DNA of 64,000 nucleotides from Ostreococcus lucimarinus CCE9901. Taxonomy: Eukaryota > Chlorophyta > Mamiellophyceae > Mamiellales > Bathycoccaceae. Below are positions 30,676 through 39,630 of this stretch, piece after piece. The stretch covers positions 62,001-126,000 of the forward strand of contig NC_009374.1 in NCBI RefSeq assembly GCF_000092065.1, written 5' to 3'. Below the pieces are notes generated by a model. That model was not told the origin of the DNA, ran no database searches, and was given only the letters and a program-made list of their open reading frames with translations. Position 1 is the stretch's first letter, and each line of letters starts with the position of its first letter. A program made the position numbers and the translations under genes.

Positions 30676-31431
30676 ATGCAACAGTTGAAGAACATCTTCC
30701 GCGGCGCGTCCGCGTCGCAATCTCGCGCCCCGATCGTCGTCTCCTCGACGCATTACGTGTTGAAAACCGACGTGAAGCGAACGCCGAGCGGGCACGACGT
30801 CGTCGTCGTCGCCACGGGTTGTTTTTGGGGCGCGGAAAAGATGTTTTGGCGACTGCCGGGCGTGCACAGCACGTCGGTCGGGTACGTCGGCGGACGCGCG
30901 ACGAACCCGACGTACGAGGAGGTGTGCTCGGGCTCGACGGGACACACCGAGTGCGTTAAAGTGACGTACGACCCGCGGAAGGTGTCGTTCGCGGATTTGT
31001 TGGCGATGCACTGGACGTGCCACGACCCGACGCAGGGCGACGGGCAAGGCAACGACCGCGGGACGCAGTACAGGAGCGGGATTTATTGCACGACGGACGC
31101 GCAGTTAGCGATGGCGAAAGACTCGGCGAAAGCGTACGGGGAAGCGCTGCGGGCGGCGGGGAAGAGTGGGGCGATCACGAGCGAAATCAAGGGACCGGGC
31201 GATACGTTTTATTACGCCGAGGACTACCACCAGCAATACTTGGCCAAGCCCGGAAGCCGGCCGTATTGTTCGGCGCAACCGACGGGGGTGCCGATGCCCG
31301 TGACGTGGCTCGAGACGAACGGGGCGAAGTTTGGCGCCGGATTTTGGGCGAAGTACGGCCCGAAACCGACGTGCACGATTGGCGTGCCGAACGAACCGAT
31401 TTCGTCGGAAGACGCGTCCGCGGCGCGGTGA
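30676..31431 (+). CDS. MSRA: Peptide methionine sulfoxide reductase MsrA, copy 2 (intronless)
   Basis: 251-residue paralog of the gene just upstream. It has the same motifs ([53 protein letters not shown]) but a single exon: both intron positions of copy 1 are cleanly absent here. The N-terminal 35 residues differ from copy 1, so targeting may differ. Sixty-nine bases are identical between copies (30174-30242 and 31167-31235), including synonymous sites. The protein ends in [11 protein letters not shown], slightly unlike copy 1. Confidence 0.95.
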   Translation: MQQLKNIFRGASASQSRAPIVVSSTHYVLKTDVKRTPSGHDVVVVATGCFWGAEKMFWRLPGVHSTSVGYVGGRATNPTYEEVCSGSTGHTECVKVTYDPRKVSFADLLAMHWTCHDPTQGDGQGNDRGTQYRSGIYCTTDAQLAMAKDSAKAYGEALRAAGKSGAITSEIKGPGDTFYYAEDYHQQYLAKPGSRPYCSAQPTGVPMPVTWLETNGAKFGAGFWAKYGPKPTCTIGVPNEPISSEDASAAR

Positions 31432-31545
31432 ATTCCATCGACGTCGATCGCGGTGGGGTGTTGTTTACCATGTTTTTACTTTTTACACGTGAAAGCTCGA
31501 TCAGTTGTAACCGAAGATTTAGATCGCTAAGCGTCGCGCGCGCGC

Positions 31546-31615
31546 GCGTCGTCGAGGTCGCGCGGTTACAATCGCGTCGAGCGTCGTCGAGGTCGCGCGG
31601 TTACAATCGCGTCGA
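31546..31615. repeat. Two-copy 35-base tandem repeat
   Basis: Exact tandem duplication, units 31546-31580 and 31581-31615, each containing GCGCGGTTACAATCGCG. It lies between the stops of MsrA copy 2 and the converging Yos1-like gene, so it falls in one or both 3' regions. Confidence 0.9.
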
Positions 31616-31632
31616 GCGTCGCGTCTCGCGGC

Positions 31633-31872
31633 TCACCCGAAGACCACCTTGACGAAGACGACGATCGCGTTCAGCGCGATCAGGGGCACGCGCAGGTACG
31701 TCGCGGCGTTGATGACGCCGATGATCTGTCCCTTGGCGCTCGCGGGCGCGACCGCGCCGTCGCGGACGTCGCGCGCGGTGAGTCCGCGCTTCGCGAGGAA
31801 GCGCGGCTCGTTGAGGATCGCGACCGCGTTCGCGGCGAGCAGCGCGCTCTGCGTGAGCGTCCAGAGCGTCAT
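31633..31872 (-). CDS. Yos1/IER3IP1-like ER-Golgi transport protein
   Basis: 79-residue membrane protein. It begins MTLWTLTQSALLAANAVAIL, a first hydrophobic helix with NEPRFLAKRG after it, and ends with a second helix (RVPLIALNAIVVFVKVVFG). Length, the two-helix layout, the LNEPRFL segment and the short C-terminus match Yos1 of yeast and human IER3IP1, which act in ER-to-Golgi vesicle transport. The frame is open to 32085 but the upstream part is Arg-rich. The gene converges on MsrA copy 2 and is divergent from the GDP-mannose dehydratase gene. Confidence 0.85.
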   Translation of the reverse strand: MTLWTLTQSALLAANAVAILNEPRFLAKRGLTARDVRDGAVAPASAKGQIIGVINAATYLRVPLIALNAIVVFVKVVFG

Positions 31873-32181
31873 GACGCGCGCGGGCGCTCGCGTCGAGGCG
31901 CCGTCGCGGTCGAGGCGCCGCGCGGCGTCGCGCGCGGCGCTGTGGCGTCGCGACGCGCGTTCAACGAATCGTGCGGGGCAATCGACGAGTCGTGACTCGA
32001 GAGGTGGGACGAGAGACACGATGGTGTTCGCGTCGATCGCGCGCGATCGCCGCACACCCGCGCGCGCCTCGACGCGCCGCCGCACGCCGCGCCGAACGCG
32101 CCGCGCGCACGCCCGTTCGCCCGCGCGCTCGCGCGCGAGAGACGCACCGCCCGAGCGCAGGACGCGCGCGCGAGAGACGCG
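31873..32181. other. Divergent intergenic region between Yos1-like and GMD genes
   Basis: 309 CpG-rich bases between divergent starts, presumed to hold both promoters. No repeat, RNA gene or clear motif was recognised. Confidence 0.45.
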
Positions 32182-33610
32182 ATGTCCGTGCCCGTGTCCA
32201 CGGGATGCGAGGTGAACGTCGCGCCGCGAGAGTATAAATCGGGCGAGATGCAGGCCGGTCTGAGCGACGGTGATCGCGCGCGTAAGGTGGCGTTCATCAC
32301 GGGCGTCACGGGGCAGGATGGGAGCTATCTCGTCGAGCTGTTGCTGTCGAAAGGTGCGAATGGCGCGATGGATAGATCGACCCGGAAAAGTTCCCGCATT
32401 CGCGCGTCGCGCGCGCGCGTCGGGGCGCGGATGGACGCGCGGGGGGGAGAGAACGATGGGAAAGTTTATTATGTCGAAACGTGCGCGCGCGGAGGGCGCG
32501 AAACGCGCGGAGGACGACGTCGTGAGGGAAAGATTATGGGAATTCCGGAAAGACGGCCGCGGTTGAGGTTGAGCGCGCGCGCGAACGGCGACTGACGGTT
32601 TTTAATGTTGCTTGGCGACGCGCGCAGGGTACACGGTGCACGGGATCAAGCGACGATCGTCTTCGTACAACCACCCGCGATTGGAACACATCATGGAGCC
32701 CGGATACCCGAACGGGCAGAATTTCTTCTTGCACTACGGCGACTTGACGGATTTGCACGCCCTCGTGGCGATCTGCCGCGACGTGAGACCGACGGAGGTG
32801 TATAACCTCGCCGCGCAGTCTCACGTGCAAGTGTCGTTCCAAATGCCGATGTACACCGCCGAAGTTGACGGCGTCGGGACGTTGAACTTGCTCGAAGCGA
32901 TTCGCTTGTCCGGGCAAGAGAAGACGGCGCGATTCTACCAAGCGTCCACGTCTGAGCTGTACGGCAAAGTGCAAGAGATCCCGCAGTCGGAGAAGACGCC
33001 GTTTTACCCGCGATCTCCTTACGCGGTGGCAAAAATGATGGCTTTCTGGGCCGTGGTGAACTACCGCGAGTCGTATGACATGTACGCGTGCAATGGAATT
33101 CTGTTCAACCACGAGTCGCCCCGCCGAGGGGAAACCTTCGTGACGCGCAAGATCACCCTCGCCGTGGCGAACATCAAGGCGGGCAAGCAAGAATGCTTGT
33201 ACCTCGGTAACATGGACGCCAAGCGTGATTGGGGCCACGCGCGCGACTACGTCGAGTGCATGTGGAAGATGCTTCAACAAGACACTCCGGAAGACTTCGT
33301 CGTCGCCACCGGGGAAACTAACACGGTGCGACACTTCGTCGACCGCGCGTTCGACGTCGCGGGCATGAAGCTCAAGTTCGAGGGTGAGGGCGTCGACGAA
33401 GTCGGTATCGAAATCGCCACCGGCCGCACTCTCGTTCGCGTGCACGAACGCTACTTCCGCCCCGCGGAGGTCGATCTTCTCATCGGTGATCCGTCCAAAG
33501 CGTTGAACAAGCTGAAGTGGAACCCGCGCACGACGTCGCTCGAGGAGCTCATCAAGGAGATGGTCGAGGCCGACATCGCGCGCATCGAAAACCCGGGCTT
33601 GCGATTCTAG
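32182..33610 (+). CDS. GMD: GDP-mannose 4,6-dehydratase (two exons)
   Basis: Makes GDP-4-keto-6-deoxymannose, the first step to GDP-fucose. Exons 32182..32353 and 32628..33610 give 384 residues. The join rebuilds the cofactor-binding start ([20 protein letters not shown] then [15 protein letters not shown]). Further landmarks are [21 protein letters not shown], the Ser/Tyr/Lys active site ([13 protein letters not shown] variant [12 protein letters not shown]), [17 protein letters not shown] and [14 protein letters not shown]. The 274-base intron has GTGCGA and ACTGAC and falls inside the first beta-alpha unit. An internal Met at 32248 is an alternative start that would still leave the whole domain. 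Confidence 0.95.
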
Positions 33611-33716
33611 GCTGTGCTAGTTTTGCACGTAATTAAAGAAATATTTTATAGACGAGACGGTTGTAATGACGCACGAGGTACACGTTTGAGATGCATTTGA
33701 TGCGATGTGAAAAATA

Positions 33717-35540
33717 TTACACGACTGCCGACGTGAAGGCGGTGAGCCAAAATGTGACGGGAATGATGGCAAAGACGTATTGGCGCAACATCAATGCCGC
33801 TAAGCGAGTCGCCAACGGACGCGTCGCATCTCGCAACTGCGTCAATAGCACGAGGTTCTGCGCCGCAGGCATGCACGACATGGTGAGAAGCACCAACGCC
33901 GCCGAGCGATCGCTCGGAAACCACGGCGAGTTGAGCGCTCGTAGGAAAAGTAATCCGAACAAGCACGCGCCAGGAAGAAACACGAAACGAACTAAACACG
34001 CGGAGACTAAGGCGAGCATGTCTGGCGAATCCAAACGAGTGAGATAGTTCCAACCCGCGCGAATCTTCCGCAAGGGGCGCATGACGAGCGCGAACGCTCC
34101 AGCGAACGATCCAAAGAAGACGTCCAAAACGGTGACGAACAAACTCTTCTTCTTCCTCTTCTTCGCATTCTCCTCCATTTCGTCGTCGTCGACGGGTACG
34201 CTGCGCTCTTTCGCTTTTTTAGCGCGCGCGATTCTCTTCTCGACGTCTTCGGGAGTAATCTTCACCAAACTCGACGCCAAGACGAGCATCTGTCCTGGGA
34301 GCGCCGCGGCACCGATGCTCGCCGCGAGCTCGAACAGCGCTCGGAAGATGACGGATATGAACGTCAATACCGCGGGAAACTCTGTCGTGGCATCCGCAAA
34401 GTTACCGACGAAGATTTCCTTCAAAGGCGTGGCGCCGATGAGAACACCCGCGATGATGCCCAGCAGCGGCGGGTTCAACAATTCTTTGCCGATGCGCGCC
34501 ATCGTCGCCTTTGCGGTCAAAAATGCATCACGCAACGCGTCCTTCTTCTCGCCATCTTTGCTCAAACCCGCCACCGCGACGGGTCCAGCGATTAACAAGA
34601 AACCGACCGTCCAAAGCACTGGCGTCCAACCGATGAGATAGAGAGCGATGTATCCCGCCGTTTCGTCCGCGCGCGCGCGGCCAAGGACTTCCGTCAAAAA
34701 TACCAGAGGAAGTGTGAACGTGTTCCCGAAAGAGCACGCGGCGATGCCTAGGCGCGACATGTCTCTCTTCTCTCGCTCGAGCTTAATCTCCTCTTCCTCG
34801 TCCAAGTCTTCTTCTTCCCGCGTGTGCGACGACGCGTACGCGTGAAAGCGGTTGACGAAGTACGTGACGCCGACGCCGATGATGGATCCAAATATGACTT
34901 GTGCCATCGCACTTATCGGTAAGATGGCCAACGCTTTGGTGAGAGGAGACAAATACAGCGTCGCCGCGACGCGCGTGCACAGATACGCGGGCAGCATGAC
35001 GTTGAACGCGAGCTTGGAGACGACGACGGGCGTCTCGAGCGGAAGCTTACCCTCGCGCATCAAACCCGTGATCACGGCGCACAACGCGACGACTTTAAAC
35101 GTCGCCGTCGACGTCGCGCGCATGATCCGTAAATCCAATCCAACGTTCGACGTCAACGCCTCGTACGCCGACACCGCGGTGTCCAAAGGTTCGAAATACG
35201 AGCACAACCATCCGACGAATTTAGGATACGCCGCGAGAAAGACAAAAATCGCGCCGAGCATAAACAAGCTCCGCGTCCACGTCGTCGCGCGCGTGTCCGT
35301 CTCCGCCCCGAACACTCGTCTCGACACTTTATTCCGCTCGCTCTTCTCCTCGCGCTCTCGAGCCTCCATCTCTTCCTCCGTCTCGTCGTCGTCGTCCGTC
35401 GAAGGCTCGCGTTCCGCCGTCTCCGCCGTCTCCGCCTCCTCGCTCTCCTCGCGCATCGCCGCCGCCGCCGCCGCCGCCGCGTCCATCGCGTTGGCAGAGG
35501 CGTCGCCTCGCGTCGTCTCTCTCGCGTCGCCGTCGTCCAT
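33717..35540 (-). CDS. Auxin-efflux-carrier family (PIN/PILS-like) membrane protein
   Basis: 607-residue membrane protein. An acidic N-terminal tail (to about residue 85) precedes the first helix. Five or so helices follow (FKVVALCAVITGLMREGKL, LPAYLCTRVAATLYLSPLT), with a basic/acidic loop and SRLGIAACSFGNTFTLPLVF, the PILS-like hallmark around a conserved Asn. A second bundle (PPLLGIIAGVLIGATPL onward) ends with LALVSACLVRFVFLPGACL and a C-terminal helix. The family transports auxin-like or other small solutes, often at the ER for PILS; the substrate in a picoalga is unknown. Met 35540 starts the acidic tail; upstream frame is Arg-rich. Confidence 0.68.
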   Translation of the reverse strand: MDDGDARETTRGDASANAMDAAAAAAAAMREESEEAETAETAEREPSTDDDDETEEEMEAREREEKSERNKVSRRVFGAETDTRATTWTRSLFMLGAIFVFLAAYPKFVGWLCSYFEPLDTAVSAYEALTSNVGLDLRIMRATSTATFKVVALCAVITGLMREGKLPLETPVVVSKLAFNVMLPAYLCTRVAATLYLSPLTKALAILPISAMAQVIFGSIIGVGVTYFVNRFHAYASSHTREEEDLDEEEEIKLEREKRDMSRLGIAACSFGNTFTLPLVFLTEVLGRARADETAGYIALYLIGWTPVLWTVGFLLIAGPVAVAGLSKDGEKKDALRDAFLTAKATMARIGKELLNPPLLGIIAGVLIGATPLKEIFVGNFADATTEFPAVLTFISVIFRALFELAASIGAAALPGQMLVLASSLVKITPEDVEKRIARAKKAKERSVPVDDDEMEENAKKRKKKSLFVTVLDVFFGSFAGAFALVMRPLRKIRAGWNYLTRLDSPDMLALVSACLVRFVFLPGACLFGLLFLRALNSPWFPSDRSAALVLLTMSCMPAAQNLVLLTQLRDATRPLATRLAALMLRQYVFAIIPVTFWLTAFTSAVV

Positions 35541-36060
35541 CGCCCTCGCGACCCATCCTCGCGTCTCCGCGCGCGTCCCGAACCCGTCCCGCGCGCGCGT
35601 CCCCACCCCTCGCGCCCCCCTTGCGCGCGCCCGCGCCGCGCCCGCCGTCCCGCGCGCCCCTGGCGCGTCCCGCGCGCGCTTTCGCGCGCCTCCCGCGCGC
35701 GCGATCGCGCGCGCGCGCGTCCGCGCCGTCGTCGTCGCGCGCATCGCCCGCGTCCGTCCCGTTCGCGCGTCCTTTTTCGCGCCGCGCGCGCGTCGCGCGT
35801 CCGCTCGACCCGCGCGGCGCTTCGCGCGCGGTCGCCGGTCCGTCGCGCGCGCGCGCTCGCTCGCGCGCCGCCGTGCGGTCGACGCGCGCGCGAATCCGCG
35901 TCGAGGGACGCGTCGGGACGCGTCTTCGTATGGGTAAACAGTCAGACGACGACGACGCACACAACAATCGTCTTATCCGATGCGTCGCGTCGTCGCTCGA
36001 CGCGCCGCCGACGCCGGCGACACACGGCGACGCGCGACGACGACGACGCCGACGACGACG
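35541..36060. other. Divergent intergenic region upstream of the PILS-like gene
   Basis: 520 bases of extreme CG content with long CGCG runs between two divergent starts. The frame of the carrier stays open to 35960 but encodes an Arg/Ala run; I treat it as promoter. A short AT-richer patch at 35928-35975 may be a core promoter element. Nothing else is recognised. Confidence 0.45.
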
Positions 36061-36741
36061 ATGCGCGCGCTCGCGGTGCGCGCGACGCCGACGGCGCGTC
36101 GAGCGACGACGCGACGCGCGAACGATAACGAAGGTGGCGCGCGACGTCGGCATGGCGACGGACGACGCGCGACGACGACGCGCGCGCGCGCGAACGAACG
36201 CGCGGAGGCGATGACGATCGCGGACAGGGCGCGCGCGATCGCGATCACGGCGATGACGACGGTGAGCGCGGCGGGCGCGGCGCGGGCGGACGCGCAAGAG
36301 GTGCAGGATTATCTCTTGGCGTTTTGGAAGTTTCGCACGGCGGACACGACGAGCTTTTTGTTGTACACGGTGGCGCCGATCATGGTGCCGTACGCGGTGT
36401 TCGCGGTGCTGATCAAGCGAAAGACGGAGGCGCAGCTGGAAAAGTTGGAGGGCGGGGGTTGGATCGCGTTCATGGCGGAGCGGGGACTGGACGCGAAGAC
36501 GCTCGAGCTGCCGCAGTTGAACGCGTTTTGCAAGGCGGCGGACGCGGGGGTGCTGGATGACGCCATGGTGACGGAGTTCGTTCGTAAGCTGAAGTTGAGC
36601 GAACAGTGGAAGAAGAGCACGATCGCGATCGATGACACTCGCGCGGAGGAAGCGAAGAAGCGCGCGCGCGCGGAGGCTATTCTGGAGGCGAAGCGCGCGC
36701 GAGGCGACTTTGAAAAGTCCAAGGAAGAATCCTCCGTGTAG
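36061..36741 (+). CDS. Uncharacterised plastid membrane protein
   Basis: 226 residues, not recognised. The first 50 are rich in Ala, Arg and Thr, like a plastid transit peptide. A hydrophobic stretch with an AAGAARADA site (about residue 78) resembles a lumen-export cleavage site. A second membrane segment, TSFLLYTVAPIMVPYAVFAV, follows, then a soluble domain (GGGWIAFMAERGLDAKTLEL, LNAFCKAADAGVLDDAMV) and a Lys/Glu/Ala-rich tail (residues about 190-226) that should form a charged helix. The layout suggests a thylakoid protein facing the stroma with its tail. Coding confidence is high; the function is unknown. Confidence 0.65.
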   Translation: MRALAVRATPTARRATTRRANDNEGGARRRHGDGRRATTTRARANERAEAMTIADRARAIAITAMTTVSAAGAARADAQEVQDYLLAFWKFRTADTTSFLLYTVAPIMVPYAVFAVLIKRKTEAQLEKLEGGGWIAFMAERGLDAKTLELPQLNAFCKAADAGVLDDAMVTEFVRKLKLSEQWKKSTIAIDDTRAEEAKKRARAEAILEAKRARGDFEKSKEESSV

Positions 36742-36861
36742 TCACGACGCCGCGAGTTTGCGCGCGCGCGACGCGGAGGCGTCGAAACGCGCCTGCGCTC
36801 ATCCTTTCGTCATTACGGATTTAATACACGACAAACCTTAAAGATCAATCAACGCTACAAA

Positions 36862-38790
36862 TCACAAATCGCCGTTCAGTCGAGCCGCCTCGACTTCCTT
36901 ACGAATCGTCGCCGGCGTCCACGGCTCGTAGCCCGGTCGCGTCTCGCCGGACACGAGCGCGCGCGCGCGCGCCATGTCTTGCCCGTAACCTAACTTTCGC
37001 AGCGCTTCCATAGTTTCGTTGTGGGACGAGCTTCTGGCTTCTGGCGTGAACGACATCTTTTGCCGCCGATAGCTCCATATGCCGACGCCGAGGGCGATCA
37101 TCACCGCCAGCGGCTGAAACCAAGGATTTTCGCCGAGTAAACTGGCCGGGGCGGCGACGTACATCGCACTTTCGTACACAAACACTGCACCTTCGTCGGG
37201 GTGGCTGATGACTATTTGGCTTTCGCCGTCGGACGCGATCACCGGCGCGTACTCGCCCGCCGTCGTCGGCGTCACGCCTTCGTCCGCAAGCTGCCAACGA
37301 TTGCTCGAGTGCAGCACGCGCTTAGCTATCTTCGTGTTGGTGATGTTTAAAATCTCCAATCCAGCATTCATGGCGACGACGACATAGCCTCTGAGGGCGG
37401 CGATCGTGGTGACGGATACTCGAGACTCGTGTGTCTCTGCGCCGCTGTAAATAACACACCCGGTCCTCGGCCCATCCAGGGCGACGAAACCCGAGATCAC
37501 GTGACCTTCGGTCGTGATACCCGTCAATCTCGAGCTCATTCGTGGATCAAACGTGGCGCTGGCGATGTCGTAGCGCATTAAACCATCGCACGCATACGAT
37601 TTGGTCGTAAACGCGTTGATGTCGGCGTACGCGACGCCTCGTCGAGTGAGCGCGACGACGGCTTTGTTGTACGGACGAAACGCGAAAACCTTGGAACCGG
37701 CGGAGAACACGCCGTGGACGTTCGCAAAATTACCCAGCGAGGGCAGGAAAACGACGACGCGACCGTCAGTGTCCGCCGCCGTGACGTATCGCTTACCCAT
37801 GATGCGATACATTCCCAACGCCTCGACCGGAAAGCTCTCCTCCACGTGTTCTAACGCCCCAGACGACGATGACGACGCCCGAGACGTTTTACCGAGCTCC
37901 CGAAGTTTCACTCTATACTTCGCATTCGCTTCCCGCACCGTCATCGCGGCGAGTGAAGACGCTCGCAAGGTGTAATCTGTTGGAAACGCGTCCGCGTCCG
38001 GGCCGACGTTTTCGACGACTTCTTGTTCAATCTTCGTGAACGCAACCGTGCCGTCGTCGTGCCCGGTGACCAACACCGTTGTGTTCAGAGCCAATAAATA
38101 CGCCGTCATCGATCGCACGCTCGCCGAGGTGTTCGTCTGTACTTCGCACTCGGCGTCGCCCGTCTCAGTTCTCCGCACCACGATTCGCCCGAATTCGTCG
38201 CCCGTTGCGTAATATCTCGCCTTACGCGCCTTCCCGTTTCTAAAAGGGAGCACGTGCACCGCAGTCACCTTGGTACTCACCCGCGCCGCGGACACACGAT
38301 CGAACGCGTCTGAAAACGTCTTCGAGCGTTTCGATTCCCCCGCGAGCGCCGCGCGCACGTGTTCCTCCGCCGCGCGACGTATTTCCTCCAGCGTCAATTC
38401 GCCCGACACGGGCATCGAGCTCGACGCCACGCGCTTCGAATCACCGTCGAAACTCATCTCGTCGTCCTTCGTCGGACCTCCGGCGTCGCATCGCGTCTCG
38501 TCCGTCGCCGCGACGCCCGGCGTCTTCACCAATCCGCCCATCCTCTTCAACGCCCGCTCCGCGCCGTGCACCGCCTTCCCGAGCGCCGTCGACGCCTCTT
38601 TCGCCTCTTGAAGCGCATGTCGCAGCGTCGAGAGTTCATCGCGAAGCGCGCGCGCGGCGGCGTCGGCGTCTTTCGCCGAGGTGCTTTCGCAACGACTCGA
38701 CCAACACGCGAGCGCGAGCGCGACGCACGCGACGAAGCGAGACGACGCGCGCGCGAACGGGCGTCGACGGCGCATTCTCTCTCGCGGCAT
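36862..38790 (-). CDS. Uncharacterised type I membrane protein with a lumenal propeller-like domain
   Basis: 642 residues. The N-terminus is basic, then FVACVALALACW, a probable secretory signal peptide. A coiled coil follows (about residues 42-85). Residues about 160-540 are strand-rich, with repeated short segments such as YYATGDEFGRIVVRRTETGD and VTGHDDGTVAFTKIE that look like WD40-type or other beta-propeller blades. One membrane helix (WFQPLAVMIALGVGIWSYRR) sits near residue 565, with a cytosolic tail of about 75 residues. The topology suggests an ER or secretory-pathway protein. I do not recognise the family. Confidence 0.65.
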   Translation of the reverse strand: MPRERMRRRRPFARASSRFVACVALALACWSSRCESTSAKDADAAARALRDELSTLRHALQEAKEASTALGKAVHGAERALKRMGGLVKTPGVAATDETRCDAGGPTKDDEMSFDGDSKRVASSSMPVSGELTLEEIRRAAEEHVRAALAGESKRSKTFSDAFDRVSAARVSTKVTAVHVLPFRNGKARKARYYATGDEFGRIVVRRTETGDAECEVQTNTSASVRSMTAYLLALNTTVLVTGHDDGTVAFTKIEQEVVENVGPDADAFPTDYTLRASSLAAMTVREANAKYRVKLRELGKTSRASSSSSGALEHVEESFPVEALGMYRIMGKRYVTAADTDGRVVVFLPSLGNFANVHGVFSAGSKVFAFRPYNKAVVALTRRGVAYADINAFTTKSYACDGLMRYDIASATFDPRMSSRLTGITTEGHVISGFVALDGPRTGCVIYSGAETHESRVSVTTIAALRGYVVVAMNAGLEILNITNTKIAKRVLHSSNRWQLADEGVTPTTAGEYAPVIASDGESQIVISHPDEGAVFVYESAMYVAAPASLLGENPWFQPLAVMIALGVGIWSYRRQKMSFTPEARSSSHNETMEALRKLGYGQDMARARALVSGETRPGYEPWTPATIRKEVEAARLNGDL

Positions 38791-39004
38791 CGACGCGATC
38801 GCGCGCGCGCGATGCGACGGCGGTCGAGCGACGGGCGCGCGTCGCGTCGTCGTGTGGCGCGAGTCGACGAAACCGACGCGAAGGCGAAGCGCGCGCGCGG
38901 CGACGAGCTTGACATTCGATTCGAGAGCATAATTTTAAACGTTTAGCGCGCGTGAACGCGCGAGGCGCTCTGGGAAGACGCGGTCGAGCGAAAGAGCGAA
39001 TTCC

Positions 39005-39519
39005 TCACGACGCGCCGCCGCCTTCGCGTTGCTCTCGATCCAACGCCTCGGGAACCCAAACCTGGCTCAGTAACCTGAACGACGGCCCGTATTGCAATCC
39101 AGCCTTGAGCATGCCTTGATACAGCACCGTCGGGTCTCTCGGCACCGTGCACCGCGCGCGCATGATGTCGCTCGAGTTCATGTCGTAATTCGAGTCTTGC
39201 TCGGCTTGGTGTCGCGCCTGCGATTCGCGCGAGACGCGCAAAGTCAGTCAGTCCCCGAACGCCCGCGCGCGTCCGAATCACGCACGATCGCCACCAGCTT
39301 TTTCAACGCCTCCTGCATCGCGCCCGTGTCCTCGCCCAGGAGCGCCTTCGCCAGCGCCTCGTCGCGCTCGATGTCCTTCAGCTTTTCCTGGTCCTCGAGC
39401 AGCGCCTCTCGAAACGCCACCGGGTCTTTCGCCGTGTCGTCCTCGTTCAGCGCGTACGGCCCCTCGCCCAGGCCGTATCGCGGTTTTTCGCCCTCCTCGC
39501 GCGCTCGCTCGCTCGCCAT
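39005..39519 (-). CDS. Small two-exon protein with a polyketide-dehydratase-like motif
   Basis: Exons 39519..39286 and 39217..39005 give 148 residues. Exon 1 is charged and helical (YGLGEGPYALNEDDTAKDP, then LLEDQEKLKDIERDEALAK). Exon 2 has MRARCTVPRDPTVLYQGML and KAGLQYGPSFRLLSQVW. The GLxYGPxF core and its spacing resemble the start of the second half of type I polyketide-synthase dehydratase domains, but the catalytic His and Asp regions are absent. The 68-base intron has GTGCGT and two overlapping CTGAC elements; reading on without splicing meets a stop at 39244. The splice model rests on that signal. Function unknown. Confidence 0.5.
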
Positions 39520-39630
39520 GGCGCGCGCGCGTCGCTCAGTGCCGCGCGTCGCCGCCGCGCGCGGTCTCGAAACGCCTAAAAAACGCCTCCCCTATGCGCA
39601 AACAGTCACGCGGTCGTCACTTCGCGCGCG

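Noticed and set aside
35541-35960. A long N-terminal extension of the PILS-like carrier
   Set aside because: It is an Arg/Ala/Gly run with no family counterpart in the CpG-rich divergent promoter region; Met 35540 gives a coherent acidic tail.
38812-38946. A 44-codon plus frame ending ELDIRFESIILNV
   Set aside because: The start is Arg-rich and no upstream exon could be placed; only the last 12 residues look coding-like. Too weak to list as a gene.
39244-39519. An unspliced 91-residue protein ending at 39244
   Set aside because: A GTGCGT donor, ACTGAC and AG acceptor lie at the right spacing, and splicing joins a well-composed second exon in frame. The unspliced form is possible but less likely.
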